Assembly: GCF_009905375.1 (NCBI RefSeq)
Contig: NC_133647.1
Coordinates: 169,368,275-169,432,274, forward strand
Direction: 5' to 3'
DNA from: Apium graveolens
Lineage: Eukaryota; Streptophyta; Magnoliopsida; Apiales; Apiaceae
DNA: 64,000 nucleotides
A model generated the notes under the pieces. The model was not told the origin of the DNA, did not search any database, and saw nothing but the letters and a program-made list of their open reading frames with translations. This document shows positions 11,695 through 21,864 of this stretch, one piece after another. A program made the translations under genes and the position numbers. Within the stretch, counting starts at the first letter, position 1. Every line of letters starts with the position of its first letter.

Positions 11695-13127
11695 TACAGT
11701 ATATGTTTGCAGGTAAAATACATTATATATTTTCACTTATAATAGCTATCTGATCCTTTTACTTACCAGTCAAAGAACATGTTCCATACAAATTTATCAT
11801 GAAAATAACATTTGAATCTTGATTCCAGAGTGTACAAATTTTTTAGATGAGTTAAATGATAAACCTTTAATAAAAAAAGTGCTTGTTGGTACCTAAGGGT
11901 TAATGTATGATCTACAGAATTTTCTTCATGTGAAGCAACTCGAGTAGTACTGATGAGTGATGACTGATGAGTTGGAATAAAATATTTTAGGATGGAGGAA
12001 AGTCTACCAGTATTTCCATTCACATCCAGTTCTCTATGCTTTTCTTTGTGCATGGCTTCCTCTCCTCTCCTCCAACAATTATCATTACTCGTGCCATCTT
12101 ACAGAGGATATTTGCTTTTTAGCTTATCATTACCCTCTTCTTCTTTTTTTCCTTTCTTCATCATTGCTCTTCCACCTTTCATCAATCATCATCCTTTTTC
12201 CTCTTGTTGTTTTCTTCATCCACAATTATTCTTAGGTAGATTTCATCTTTGCAGAAACTTGTTGCTAAATTCTTTTGCTGGAGACTTGTCACTCAGCATA
12301 GCCATATTCAATAATTTTGCCAGTTGATAGTTTGCTAACAATAAAGTGATCGATCTTTCCAAACCCCTCAAATTTAGTATTTGCAGGATTATGAATGAGT
12401 TGTAAGTTTCTTGTAGTAAATTCTATTTCTACCATCCTTTGCCAATTTTATCTATTAAAGTCTCTAACTTTGTGCAAGTCGCTTCATTCAACAAATATCT
12501 TAAGATGTGAAAATGTATCATAATCCACTGCTCGCTCTAACTAGAAATTTGCCATTTGTTTTTATAGTCTACCGCCACTGGTATGTTGATCACACTGTTT
12601 CTAAGTTCTCTTTATAATCACAGTGATCTTTCCTCTTTTTCCAATCATTAGAAAAAACAAGTACTCCGATCTTCATAAGGCTTACAAATTTCTTTGGTTT
12701 AAACTCGAAAAAATAAACAAAATTCTCACCGGACCAATTTAATAAGACGAAATTAAATATTTGATTTTCAAGCCCAACAGTATCTATGCGGGCTCAATTC
12801 ATGACACTGTTTCACCTTCAACCGGTGCTTATTTGATAGTTTGGAAGATAAAAAATAACTTCAACTTGTTAATGAGCTGCCTTGAATTATTAGCAAATCT
12901 TTTCAAGTTTAATCTTCAAGAACAAAAATAATGCAAAATAAAAATGAAATAACGCTACTAACTTGCCTGCTTAAATTTGCTGTTATGAGAATGTGACAGC
13001 TAATTAAGCATCCACTAACTTGCTGGATTACTTGTATACAATTTTATGTGGCAAAAAAAGTTATATACAATTATAAGTTGTTTATTTGTTTTTTGTGCAA
13101 AAAATCAAAGCTTAAACATTTAGGGAT
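11695..13127. other. 3' flank of NLR-A up to the second duplicated promoter block
   Basis: This is AT-rich DNA after the NLR-A stop. An open frame of 111 codons at 11992-12327 is low-complexity (S, L, F, P) and matches nothing I recognise, so it is not called a gene. No repeats with clear ends were seen. Confidence 0.5.
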
Positions 13128-13722
13128 AAAAGAAACCCTGGAGTGATTACTAAAATGTCGTCTCCGTTCTCTCTTTTCCGGCAGGCACTCTGCTGGAGGA
13201 TATGCGATGCTATGAGTTGGATTCATATCTGCGTGGGAAAGAGAATTCTAGTTCCTTCATCCAGCTATGTTTGTTAATTACATTAAAACTTCTTTTTCAT
13301 ATTGATTTTTGTTATGTCAATTTTCACTTATCCACTTGCAAATTGTTTTAAGAGTAAATAGCAATTTTTTTGTAGAATCTTGAAGCAGAAAAATAATGCC
13401 ACTAGCTAACTAGATTAAATTTGTTGTAATGATTAATGGGCATGTGACAACTTAGTTATACACTTGTAGTAGTATATAATTACATAACAGCTAAGCTTCC
13501 ATTGACTTTCTGGGTTTATAGATCTTAATAGCAGGATTAGAAGATGAACAATGTCATGTGTCTGCGCCATGCATGATGACAAGCATTTGCATTATTGCTA
13601 TATTCAAGTTATTTAGTACTTAAAGATAATGATATAGCTAAGCATTCATTGTCTTTGTAATTGAACTCTCCATGTTGTTAATAAAAAATTATTTTATTAA
13701 CATGAGTTTGAAATTCTCAACA
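13128..13722 (+). repeat. Duplicated NLR 5' flank, part 1 (upstream of the gypsy insertion)
   Basis: It matches 5175-5760 with small indels and marks the left edge of the second NLR unit. It stops at the gypsy target site GAGAG (13723-13727) and resumes after 17596. The gypsy element therefore inserted into the promoter region of NLR-B after the tandem duplication. Confidence 0.8.
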
Positions 13723-13727
13723 GAGAG

Positions 13728-14138
13728 TGTCAGGAACTAGGTTTTGTGTTTTGTATTTTATGATTTGTTTGTGATTTTCTGTTTAAGTAAAGCAAGTAAA
13801 TGCAGGAAAAGTAGTAGATTGAGAACAGAGATAGACAGAGATCAGAAAAACAGAGATTAGAGAGAAGGAGATCAGAGATTAGAAGAGAGATAGAGATCAG
13901 AGATAGAGTGAGGAAGAAGACAGAGATTCAGTTATAAAGAGAGAAAGTTTAGAGAGAGAAGTGAGAGAGAGAAGTTGGTGGAAACATTTCCATTTTATAT
14001 ATTTCATAACCAGAACATTACATTCTGCAAGCTATTTATAAGCACTCTTGAACAAGACTAACAGAAAATGACTTAACTACCCTTAGTAACACTCATACAC
14101 AGTAACACTACTATTAGTAATGGTCATCCTTCCTAACA
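13728..14138 (-). repeat. 3' LTR of the gypsy element
   Basis: It starts TGTCAGGAACTAGG and ends TTCCTAACA. The body is rich in GAGAGA/CAGAGAT purine words (about 13820-13980). On the minus strand it is preceded by the purine-rich tract GAAGGCGGGAGTGT (14139-14152), the likely polypurine tract. Confidence 0.9.
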
Positions 14139-15594
14139 ACACTCCCGCCTTCAAAAACAACCATGTCCTCATGGTTTGTACTAGAACAAGCAGCTGGGTC
14201 CTTAGCAACAGTATCCTCAGGAACCCTGGACAAGGCATCTGCCACAATATTATCCTTTCCCTTTCTGTAAATAATAGTATATGTGTATCCCATCAGCTTG
14301 CTTATCCATTTCTGCTGCAATAAATTGGCGACCTTCTGCTCTGTCAGAAACTTTAGGGCCCAGTGATCTGTCTTGATATAAAAATGTTTATCCATCAAGT
14401 AAGAACTCCATTTCTTAACTGCTGTCACCAAGGCAACCAGTTCCTTCTCATAAGCAGACATTGCTCGCCCTTTAGGTCCCAAGGCCTGAAATAAGCTAAA
14501 GGCTTCCCATCTTGAGTCAAAACTGCTCCTAGTCCCACATCAGAAGCATCAGTTTCAACAATGAAATCTTTGTCATAGTTGGGAAGAACAAGAATGAGAG
14601 TACTAGACATAGCCTGTTTTAAGGCTTGAAAAGCTTGGGAGGCCTCTTCAGTCCAATGAAAGTTGTCTTTCTGCAGCAAATTAGTTAAGGGCCTAGCAAT
14701 TAAGCCATACCCTTTGACAAACTTCCTATAGTAGCCAGTCAGCCCTAGGAACCCTCGTAACCCTTTAACAGTCCTAGGAACAAGCCAAGATAACATATCA
14801 GCAACCTTACCTTGATCAACCGCCACCACTTCCCTACTGATAATATGACCTAGATATGCAACCTGATCCTTCATGAAGTCACATTTAGACATTTTAGCAT
14901 ATAACTGATGGTTTTTCATTAGTATAAAGACTTCCTCCAAATGCTTCAAATGTTCCTGACTGCTTTTGGAGTTAATCAGTATATCATCAAAAAACACCAA
15001 AACAGATTTCCTCAAATGTGGTGCAAATACTTTGTTCATCAAGGCTTGAATAGTGGCAGGGGCATTGGTGAGGCCGAAAGGCATCACCGTGAACTCATAG
15101 TGCCCAAGATGGGTCCTAAAAGCTGTTTTCTCAATATCCCTTGCCTTCATTCTCACTTGATGATACCCAACCCTCAAATCTAGTTTAGTAAAATATGTTG
15201 TCCCCTGCAACTCATCTAGTAAGTCCTCTATCAAAGGAATAGGAAACTTATTCTTAATGGTTAGTGAATTGAGTTTCCTATAGTCTATAAAAAACCTCCA
15301 GCTGCCATCTTTCTTCTTTACCAACAATATGGGGGATGCAAATGGAGAGATGCTAGGCCTGATGACCCCACTGTCCAGCATTTCAAGTACCAACCTTTCA
15401 ATTTCAGCTTTTTGGTCATATGAGGTTTTGTAAGGCCTTATTGAGAAAGGCTGAGAACCTTCCTTTAGATCAATACCATGCTCAACGTCTCTATGAGGTG
15501 GTAACCCTTCTGGAAGTTGAAAAAGGACCTCATACTTCTTAATCAACTGTTGTAAGAGCACATTGTGTTCATTAGGAGTAGAAATTTCCTCCAC
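14114..15594 (-). pseudogene. Gypsy RT-RNase H, integrase missing
   Basis: Reverse transcriptase is almost complete in 15594-14425: VEHGIDLKEGSQP at the N side, then SPFASPILLVKKKDGSWR, FTKLDLRVGYHQVRM, MPFGLTNAPATIQ and the catalytic VFFDDILI. RNase H begins with VETDASDVGLGAVL and crosses into another frame near 14480, continuing as YEKELVALVTAVKKW to NIVADALSR. It then stops within about 35 codons instead of entering integrase. The frame change near 14480 and the missing integrase mean this copy cannot transpose on its own. Confidence 0.85.
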
Positions 15595-16260
15595 CTATTT
15601 CACAGCGGTTTCAGGTCCAGAATTAGCATATAAGACATACATCAGCCCATGCCCCTGTCTTTGACAGCTCCTGAAGAAGGCATTAGCTGTCATTTGTTGT
15701 AAAGCAGGCCTTGTTCCTTGTGAGTTACCCTGTAGCATGATTGTTTGACCTTGATTTTGGAACTGCAATGTCAACTTCTTTAAATCAAAGGTAACAGGTC
15801 CAAGGGTGCTCAACCAATCCACTCCCAATACTAGATCATAGTTACCCATTGGCAAGGTCTTAACAGTGATTTTGAACTCATTCTGCCCCATTTTCCACTT
15901 AAAATCCGTACATTCATATCTACTGATTAGATGATTACCATTAGCCACAAGCACCTTCATAGGGTTAATCTTCACCAGTTGACACTTGAGCTTGATGGCA
16001 GTTTGCTCATCCAGGAAACTATGTGTGCTTCCTCCATCAATCAGCACTGAGAATTCTTTCTTGCCAATCAATCCAGTCATAGTAATGGTTTGATTGCTAT
16101 GGTTCCCTTCAATGGCATGAACAGAAACCTCCATTGAAGTCTCCTTACCTTTCCAACTTATTTTTTTCTGATTTATTCTTAACTTGTTCTTTTTCCTTCT
16201 GCTTTTGATCTGCAGGACATGGACACAAAACTTTTTTTTCCTTTGAGTTGCTCCATACAT
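15595..16260 (-). pseudogene. Gypsy retropepsin-like protease region
   Basis: An open stretch of 221 codons. The aspartic protease core is near residues 60-160: VLIDGGSTHSFLDE holds the catalytic Asp in the D-G-G-S-T form common in plant gypsy elements, and DLVLGVDWLSTLGPV is the typical second conserved block. The stretch ends at a TAG (15595-15597) directly before the RT-bearing frame. In an intact element it would be part of one polyprotein with RT. Confidence 0.82.
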
Positions 16261-16334
16261 TTCTCAAACTGGTTGAAATAGTGATCTACTGTAATAGTTT
16301 GCTTGAGCTGCTTAAATGTATCATATAAGAGCTC

Positions 16335-16835
16335 TTATTCCATACTTCCAAACCTAGCAGAGAATTGCAAGATGAAATCAGACCATTCCATTTGTTTCCT
16401 TCCTACAGTGTAAACCTGATACCACCTCCTAGCCACACCTTCAAGGTGCATACCAGCCACAACAACTTTTTTGGAGTCTCCTACTTCAAAGATATCAAAG
16501 TAGTGCTCACAATCCTCTATCCATTCACTAACACCGCCTCCTTCTGTGAATTTAGGAAACTTAAGCTTTAAATGTTGGAGTTGACTAGAGCTGTTTCCTT
16601 TAATCACTATCTTATCTGCTAAATGTTGTTTTCCAAAAGGATTGACAAACACTTCTTTTCTCTTCTGCGTTTGTCTCGCCTGCAACATTGCAAACTTTTG
16701 TACAGCTAGCTCCATTAATTCCTCAACCTTATCAAGTTTATGACTAGTTTCCTCCCTATGCATCAAAAATTGTTGCTGGACTTCTTGCATCAACTCATTA
16801 TAAGATTTCTCCTTCATCTCCTTCATCTCATTCAA
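16335..16835 (-). pseudogene. Gypsy gag, truncated
   Basis: The frame opens at ATG 16835 and runs 166 codons. It shows a helical N-terminus (residues 1-60), then the retrotrans_gag signature with LKFPKFTEG, WIEDCEHYF and GVARRWYQVY (residues 85-155). It ends at a TAA right after FSARFGSME, in the middle of the gag domain. No CCHC zinc knuckle was found between here and the protease, so part of gag is missing or decayed. It would form the particle capsid; this copy is probably not functional. Confidence 0.8.
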
Positions 16836-17166
16836 CTATTCTATCCTGACTCCTCAAAAAAAAACTTCTAACTAGCAAGTATTTACTAACTCTTGCTATT
16901 CTCTGATTATCAAACCAATATTTAACCACAACTGTTCAATCAAATGTATTTTACAACTTAGATCAACAACAATTTCACAATCTTCAGTAATTGCTACAGA
17001 TCTAGACTGAAATTCAACAAACTAAGTAGTAGAGAACAAATATCAAATACCTGGAGTGTAGAACAAGTAATTTCTGAAAACTGCTGCGATTACTTCCATT
17101 CTGGACTCGCATAGCTCGCCTTAGAGTGCTCAACACGTTTGAAGCTGTGGTTTGATCAAAAATAGA

Positions 17167-17178
17167 GCTCTGATACCA
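17167..17178 (-). other. Primer-binding site of the gypsy element (tRNA-Met)
   Basis: TGGTATCAGAGC on the minus strand, four bases inside the 5' LTR. It is complementary to the 3' end of initiator tRNA-Met. Confidence 0.85.
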
Positions 17179-17182
17179 AATC

Positions 17183-17591
17183 TGTCAGGAACTAGGTTTT
17201 GTGTTTTGTATTTTATGATTTGTTTGTGATTTTCTGTTTAAGTAAAGCAAGTAAAGGCAGGAAAAGTAGTAGATTGAGAACAGAGATAGACAGAGATTAG
17301 AGAAACAGAGATTAGAGAGAAGGAGATCAGAGATTAGAAGAGAGATAGAGATCAGAGATAGAGTGAGGAAGAAGACAGAGATTCAGTTACAAAAAGAGAA
17401 AGTTTAGAGAGAGAAGTGAGAGAGAAGTTGGTGGAAACATTTCCATTTTATATATTTCATAACCAGAACATTACATTCTGCAAGCTATTTATAAGCACTC
17501 TTGAACAAGACTAACAGAAAATGACTTAACTACCCTTAGTAACACTCGTACTAAGTAACACTACTATTAGTAACAGTCATCCTTCCTAACA
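17183..17591 (-). repeat. 5' LTR of the gypsy element
   Basis: It is nearly identical to 13728-14138 and has the same ends. Next to it on the minus strand lies the primer-binding site. The last base, 17591, is followed directly by the GAGAG duplication. Confidence 0.9.
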
Positions 17592-17596
17592 GAGAG

Positions 17597-17771
17597 TCAC
17601 ATGCTCTTACCTGCAACTTTTTTTTATCAATCTCTCTTCTTTCCAAGCTTTCTCCCCTCTTATCTTTGTTATTTGATTTATCGCAGTTTTAGCAATAAAA
17701 CTGTATCTTTGATTTCTTATTACAATTAAAGCAAACACAGAAAAAAACAGAGTTAAAGGAAAGTAATAATC
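17597..17771 (+). repeat. Duplicated NLR 5' flank, part 2 (after the gypsy insertion)
   Basis: From about 17648 it is nearly identical to the last 115 bases before NLR-A, including 'tctcccctcttatctttg' and 'gcaataaaactgtatct'. It carries the immediate 5' untranslated region of NLR-B. Confidence 0.85.
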
Positions 17772-20700
17772 ATGGTCGGTCTGGCGGACATTCCTTGTGT
17801 TGGAAAAGCTGTGGACAAAATATCTGATGCCACAGTTGAAGCAGTTTATTGTGGACTGCGCTATATGTTTTGCTACAAGCATTTTGTTGACATTCTCAGT
17901 TCTGAAATTGAGAAAGTTAATATTGAAGAGGAAAAAATTTCCAGCAAAGTTATTATAGCAAAGTTATGCCTCGAGAGTTCTGAAGAATTCTCGAAAAGGT
18001 ACGAAAATATACCTTCATGGGGGTGCATCAACCGGCTGCCAATTCCTGATCCTGTCGCCCGTTTTCGACTGGGCAGGGAGGCCCGAAAGAAAACTGACAG
18101 GGTCATCGAACTCACTGCCTCGGGATTGACGCACCTTACTGATGAAATTGCTTATCTTCCTGCCGGAGAATATGTACCGAAACCTGATACTTCATTTTTG
18201 AATTTTCAATCCAGAAAAGATGCATATGGGATGCTCTGGAAAGCGCTAACTGAAGGTAAATAGGTGATACATGGCATCTATGGAATGCCAGGAGTTGGAA
18301 AAACTCGGATGATGGAACAACTCTGGGAAGAAGCCATGAAGGAGAAGATCTTCAAAGAGGTCAAACGGGTAGATGTCGGCTGTGATACGTTAGACGTGAT
18401 AAAATTGCAAAACCAGATTGCAGGCTATCTAGATTGCCATCTTGAATCACAAGATAATACAGAGAGCAGAGCTAATCAACTTAGGAATAGTTTACTGAAT
18501 GGGGATAAGAATCTCGTTATATTAGACGATGGATGGAGAGAAATTTGCTGGATGCTATTGGAATCCCCTACAATGATAGTATCAATTCCAAAGGCTGTAA
18601 GATCCTCTTCACATCTCGAGAGGAAACTGTATGCTTGCTAAACAAATGCAAGCATCCTGTCAATATTACAACCCTGACATTTGATGAAGCTATGGATCTG
18701 TTTAGGAACATTGTTGGCACTACTGTAATTGACTCTCTGCAGGATGATTACCTGGTGCAGGAAGTGTGTAAAAAATGTGCAGGTTTACCGCTCCTCATTC
18801 AAGCAGTTGGTAAAGCTCTGAAATTCAGGTCTCACAGTTTATGGGAGGATGCACTTTATTACCTTGAGAAGGGCAACTTTAAAAAAATTGCTGGAATTGA
18901 TCAACAAGCCTATGCTTGTGTTAAATTGAGTATTGACAGATTACCGGAAAATGCAAAGTTATGCCTTCTTTTGTGTTCCTTGTTTCCTAAAGATTCTGAC
19001 ATCAGTATCGGGATGCTGATCACGATAGCAACAGGGTCACGACTTAAACCTTCTAGAGAATATAGTACACACACTATGGTTGATATTATGAAATCATCTT
19101 CTTTGTCGCTTGAAGGTAAGTACATTGGACATATTAAATTGCACGACATTGTCAGAGATGTAGCAAGTTCCTTGGCTTTCTCCGATCCAAAATATGCATT
19201 CTTACGAGTAAGATGTGGCTCACGGTTGCTTGATAATGTCGATTTTGGTATTAGGAAATTATTGCGTTCAGTTGTGGAGGGTAATGATTGTCCATTCCAC
19301 AAGGACCAGGTATGCCCAGACCTGCATAGCTTGTGGCTACACTGCAACTATCTACAGAAATTCTCAGGTAGCTTCTTTAGTATGTTTGTGAATTTCAGAT
19401 TTCTGATGCTTCAAAGTGTCTGTCATTTTCCAGAGCATTTTTCTCTTCAATGCTTGGTGAAACTGAGGGAGCTTTTTATGATTGATTGTGACATTAAGGA
19501 GAAAGATCTTAGTCTTCTTCCCGAAAATCTACACAGTCTTTGCATACGGGCCTGTGATCTCCCGAGATTTCTGGATTTACCAAACCTGAAAAAACTTCGA
19601 AAGCTAGAAATTGAAGGCCTGGAAGATAGTAAGATAAATGAGGTGATGCTTGTGCCAAATACCATATCTAATTTATGTAGTCTGGAAGTACTGCGTATAC
19701 CGAACGGATATTGTTATTTTGGGGATGCTAGTGATAGATCAGTGCAGGACAAGATTTGCGGATTGAATCTTCTAACAAGTTTAGAGATTAAACTAAGTGA
19801 TTTTAAGCCTTGTGAAGGTACAACTCTATTTTCTAAATTACTTGCATATAATATATGTGTGAGTGGGCAGGAGGATAAAGATTCTAGATTTAGAGCTTCA
19901 TTTGTTTCTACAACAAGATTGATGAAGGTGTATGGCTATCATTCTAAATGCTTGGAAAGTCTGATGGTGAGGGCTGAAGAACTTAGTTTGTAGTTTAGTG
20001 ACGTTGATGTCAGTAGCATTTGCTTTAGCAATAGAGAAGCATTTGCGGACTTGAGAAAACTATGCATTAGAGGATGTAACACCTTGGAGCATCTAGCAAG
20101 GGTTTTACAGCATAGCCGTCAGCCGCTGACATCTTTTTCTAAACTAACCATTTTAAAAATAGAGGACTGTTCTGCTATAAAATACATTTTTAGCAGCTCT
20201 GTTGCAAAATTTTTAATAATCTTTAAAATTATAAATACGAAAAATAAGAAAAACTTTTGATAACTACGAATCGTGAGCTATAACCAAGAATACTCAAGAA
20301 TACTATGACCCAGTGAGCTATAACCAAATATTGAACAAAGAATCATAAAAAAATAACCAGGCTCAAACTTTTGCATATCCAATGATCTATATGTAAATCA
20401 GTACTCGACATTCATATAACAAGTTAGAGGTGAAAGTAAATTAAACCAAGAACTCGACATTCATATAACAAGTTAGAGGTGAAAGTAAATTAAACCAAGA
20501 TTTCAAGAGTACAAACTACAGAGTACCTTGATTTGAAGTATTGATCTTGATTCTGAATCTTGATTCTTGTACATCAATAAAATGTTAGGTTTCCCTTTTT
20601 ATCTCTTTCCCGCTCTTAAACAAGAAGCAAAGATATTTGTGTGAAAAAGAACCCAAAATTGATATAAGTATGTACACTGTACATCACTTGACTTTTTGGC

Positions 20701-21560
20701 CGGACCCGATTTTCCCCGTAATTGACCCGATTTTCTCCGTCTTTGACCGATGTTTGAGGAAAACGTATAAACTAACGATTCTCATGAAAAAGATCGTCAG
20801 GTTGCCGCATACCGATTAAGCGCCCGATAAATCGGAATCATCGGCGATGTTTACAACACTGACTACGATAGAATGAGTAATTGTTAAAAAAAAGAAGCAG
20901 AACTTTGTAATTCATTGAACATATATATGCACAGGCTTCATTCCCTTAAATAATTTGGTGCTTAAGGGATTGGAAGATAAAAAGTGAAATTTGGGGAAAT
21001 CATTATTATAATGATAACAATGTATCCTCCTTTTACAACAAACTAACGAGACTCGAGGTATCACTCTGTAATAAACCGGTACTGGTGGTCCCACTTTCAA
21101 TGTTGCCGAGGCTGCAAAATCTGAAATTTCTACAGTTTTGGAAATGCGTTCGCTTGAGAAACTTGTTCGTAACTTCCACTGCCCAATATCTTACACACCT
21201 TAAGGAAATGCATATTATCAACTGCGACATGATGAGAGGAATAATTGAAGGTGAAGAAGAAGAAATCACTGATGCCATCAGGTTCCCTGAGTTAAACTGT
21301 TGTAGAACTAATGCGGTTGACAAATATGACCAGGTTTTGGCGGTTGCCAGGGTGGGGAAGCTAATACCTACAAGGTATATATATTTAAACCAGAAAGTAG
21401 TAGTTTGAAAGTGATTGTGGAAGGTGTAACGGATGAAGCAGCCTCTTCTGACATGGATAAGTACACTATTACACTCTTTCTTTCAGCTGGAATTAATAAG
21501 GCTTAGAGACTGTCCGAATCTCATATGTTTCAGTTGCACTTCAAGCTATGCTTTTGATAT
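17772..21560 (+). pseudogene. NLR-B: tandem CC-NB-LRR pseudogene
   Basis: A tandem copy of NLR-A. It keeps the N-terminus lost in NLR-A: 163 codons are open from ATG 17772. Disabling changes: TAG at 18261 just before the P-loop (NLR-A has TCT), a 1-bp deletion near 18546 after kinase-2, and TAG at 19991 in the LRR. Homology to NLR-A exon 1 stops near 20205, replaced by about 730 bp of unrelated DNA. Exon-2-like sequence resumes at 20935 but hits TAA at once. Scraps of exon 3 follow to about 21560. Kinase-2 reads ILDDGW where NLR-A has ILDDVW. P-loop GMPGVGKTR, GLPL and the MHD-like LHDIVRD are present. As it stands it cannot encode a full receptor. Confidence 0.85.
20206..20934. other. Unrelated DNA replacing the end of NLR-B exon 1 and intron 1
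   Basis: NLR-A has no counterpart. It contains a perfect or near-perfect 49-bp tandem duplication (20403-20451 and 20452-20500, starting ACTCGACATTCATATAAC). Near 20700-20860 lies a GC-richer patch with repeated CCGATTTTCCCCGT / CCGATTTTCTCCGT and CCGAT/ATCGG words. No coding sequence or clear terminal repeats were found, so it is either a decayed insertion or the product of a rearrangement. Confidence 0.55.
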
Positions 21561-21864
21561 GCTTTTGGCACAAGCTATAATTACATATCTAATTCGAGGT
21601 ATATAAGATAATGTGATGTTAATTAAACAGTAGCTGCATCATATATCATTTAGTTTCTTGCAATTGACAAACACTGCATTACATTATCCTTTTTAGTTTG
21701 ATTTTGAGGAATCTCAGTCACTTATCAGTATTTATATATATCACAAGCGATCATGAGTTGTCCCTGGTATACAACAAACCCAATATTTCCTCATTAGCCT
21801 AATAATCTTACACACCTTACCCCTTTAACTGCTACTATACAAACCACACAAAGTGCACCAAAAA
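21561..21864. other. Gap between NLR-B remnants and the OSCA1-like stop codon
   Basis: The NLR-B remnants and the OSCA1-like gene are convergent, so this holds the 3' untranslated end of the latter, read leftward. No unambiguous polyadenylation signal was chosen and no other feature is seen. Confidence 0.5.

Larger units (their letters stand above)
13728..17591 (-). mobile_element. Ty3/gypsy element lacking integrase
   Basis: The element is bounded by LTRs at 13728-14138 and 17183-17591, and by the 5-bp duplication GAGAG (13723-13727 and 17592-17596). Order on the minus strand: 5' LTR, primer site, gag, protease, RT, RNase H, purine tract, 3' LTR. Integrase, and any chromodomain, is absent: RNase H runs to ADALSRVPEDT (about 14240) and only some 35 more codons precede the LTR. 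By eye the LTRs differ at about ten bases and one 2-bp indel in 410, so the insertion is fairly recent. Total length is 3.86 kb, short for an autonomous gypsy element. Confidence 0.9.

Noticed and set aside
11992..12327. 111-codon Ser/Leu/Phe-rich ORF after NLR-A
   Set aside because: Low complexity, no recognised family, AT-rich flank; probably chance.
18255..18263. GGTAAATAG as a splice donor removing the NLR-B stop
   Set aside because: P-loop coding sequence follows immediately and NLR-A is continuous here, so it is a nonsense change.
21085..21408. Possible short LRR gene on the plus strand
   Set aside because: It aligns with NLR-A exon 2 and is a remnant of NLR-B, not a separate gene.
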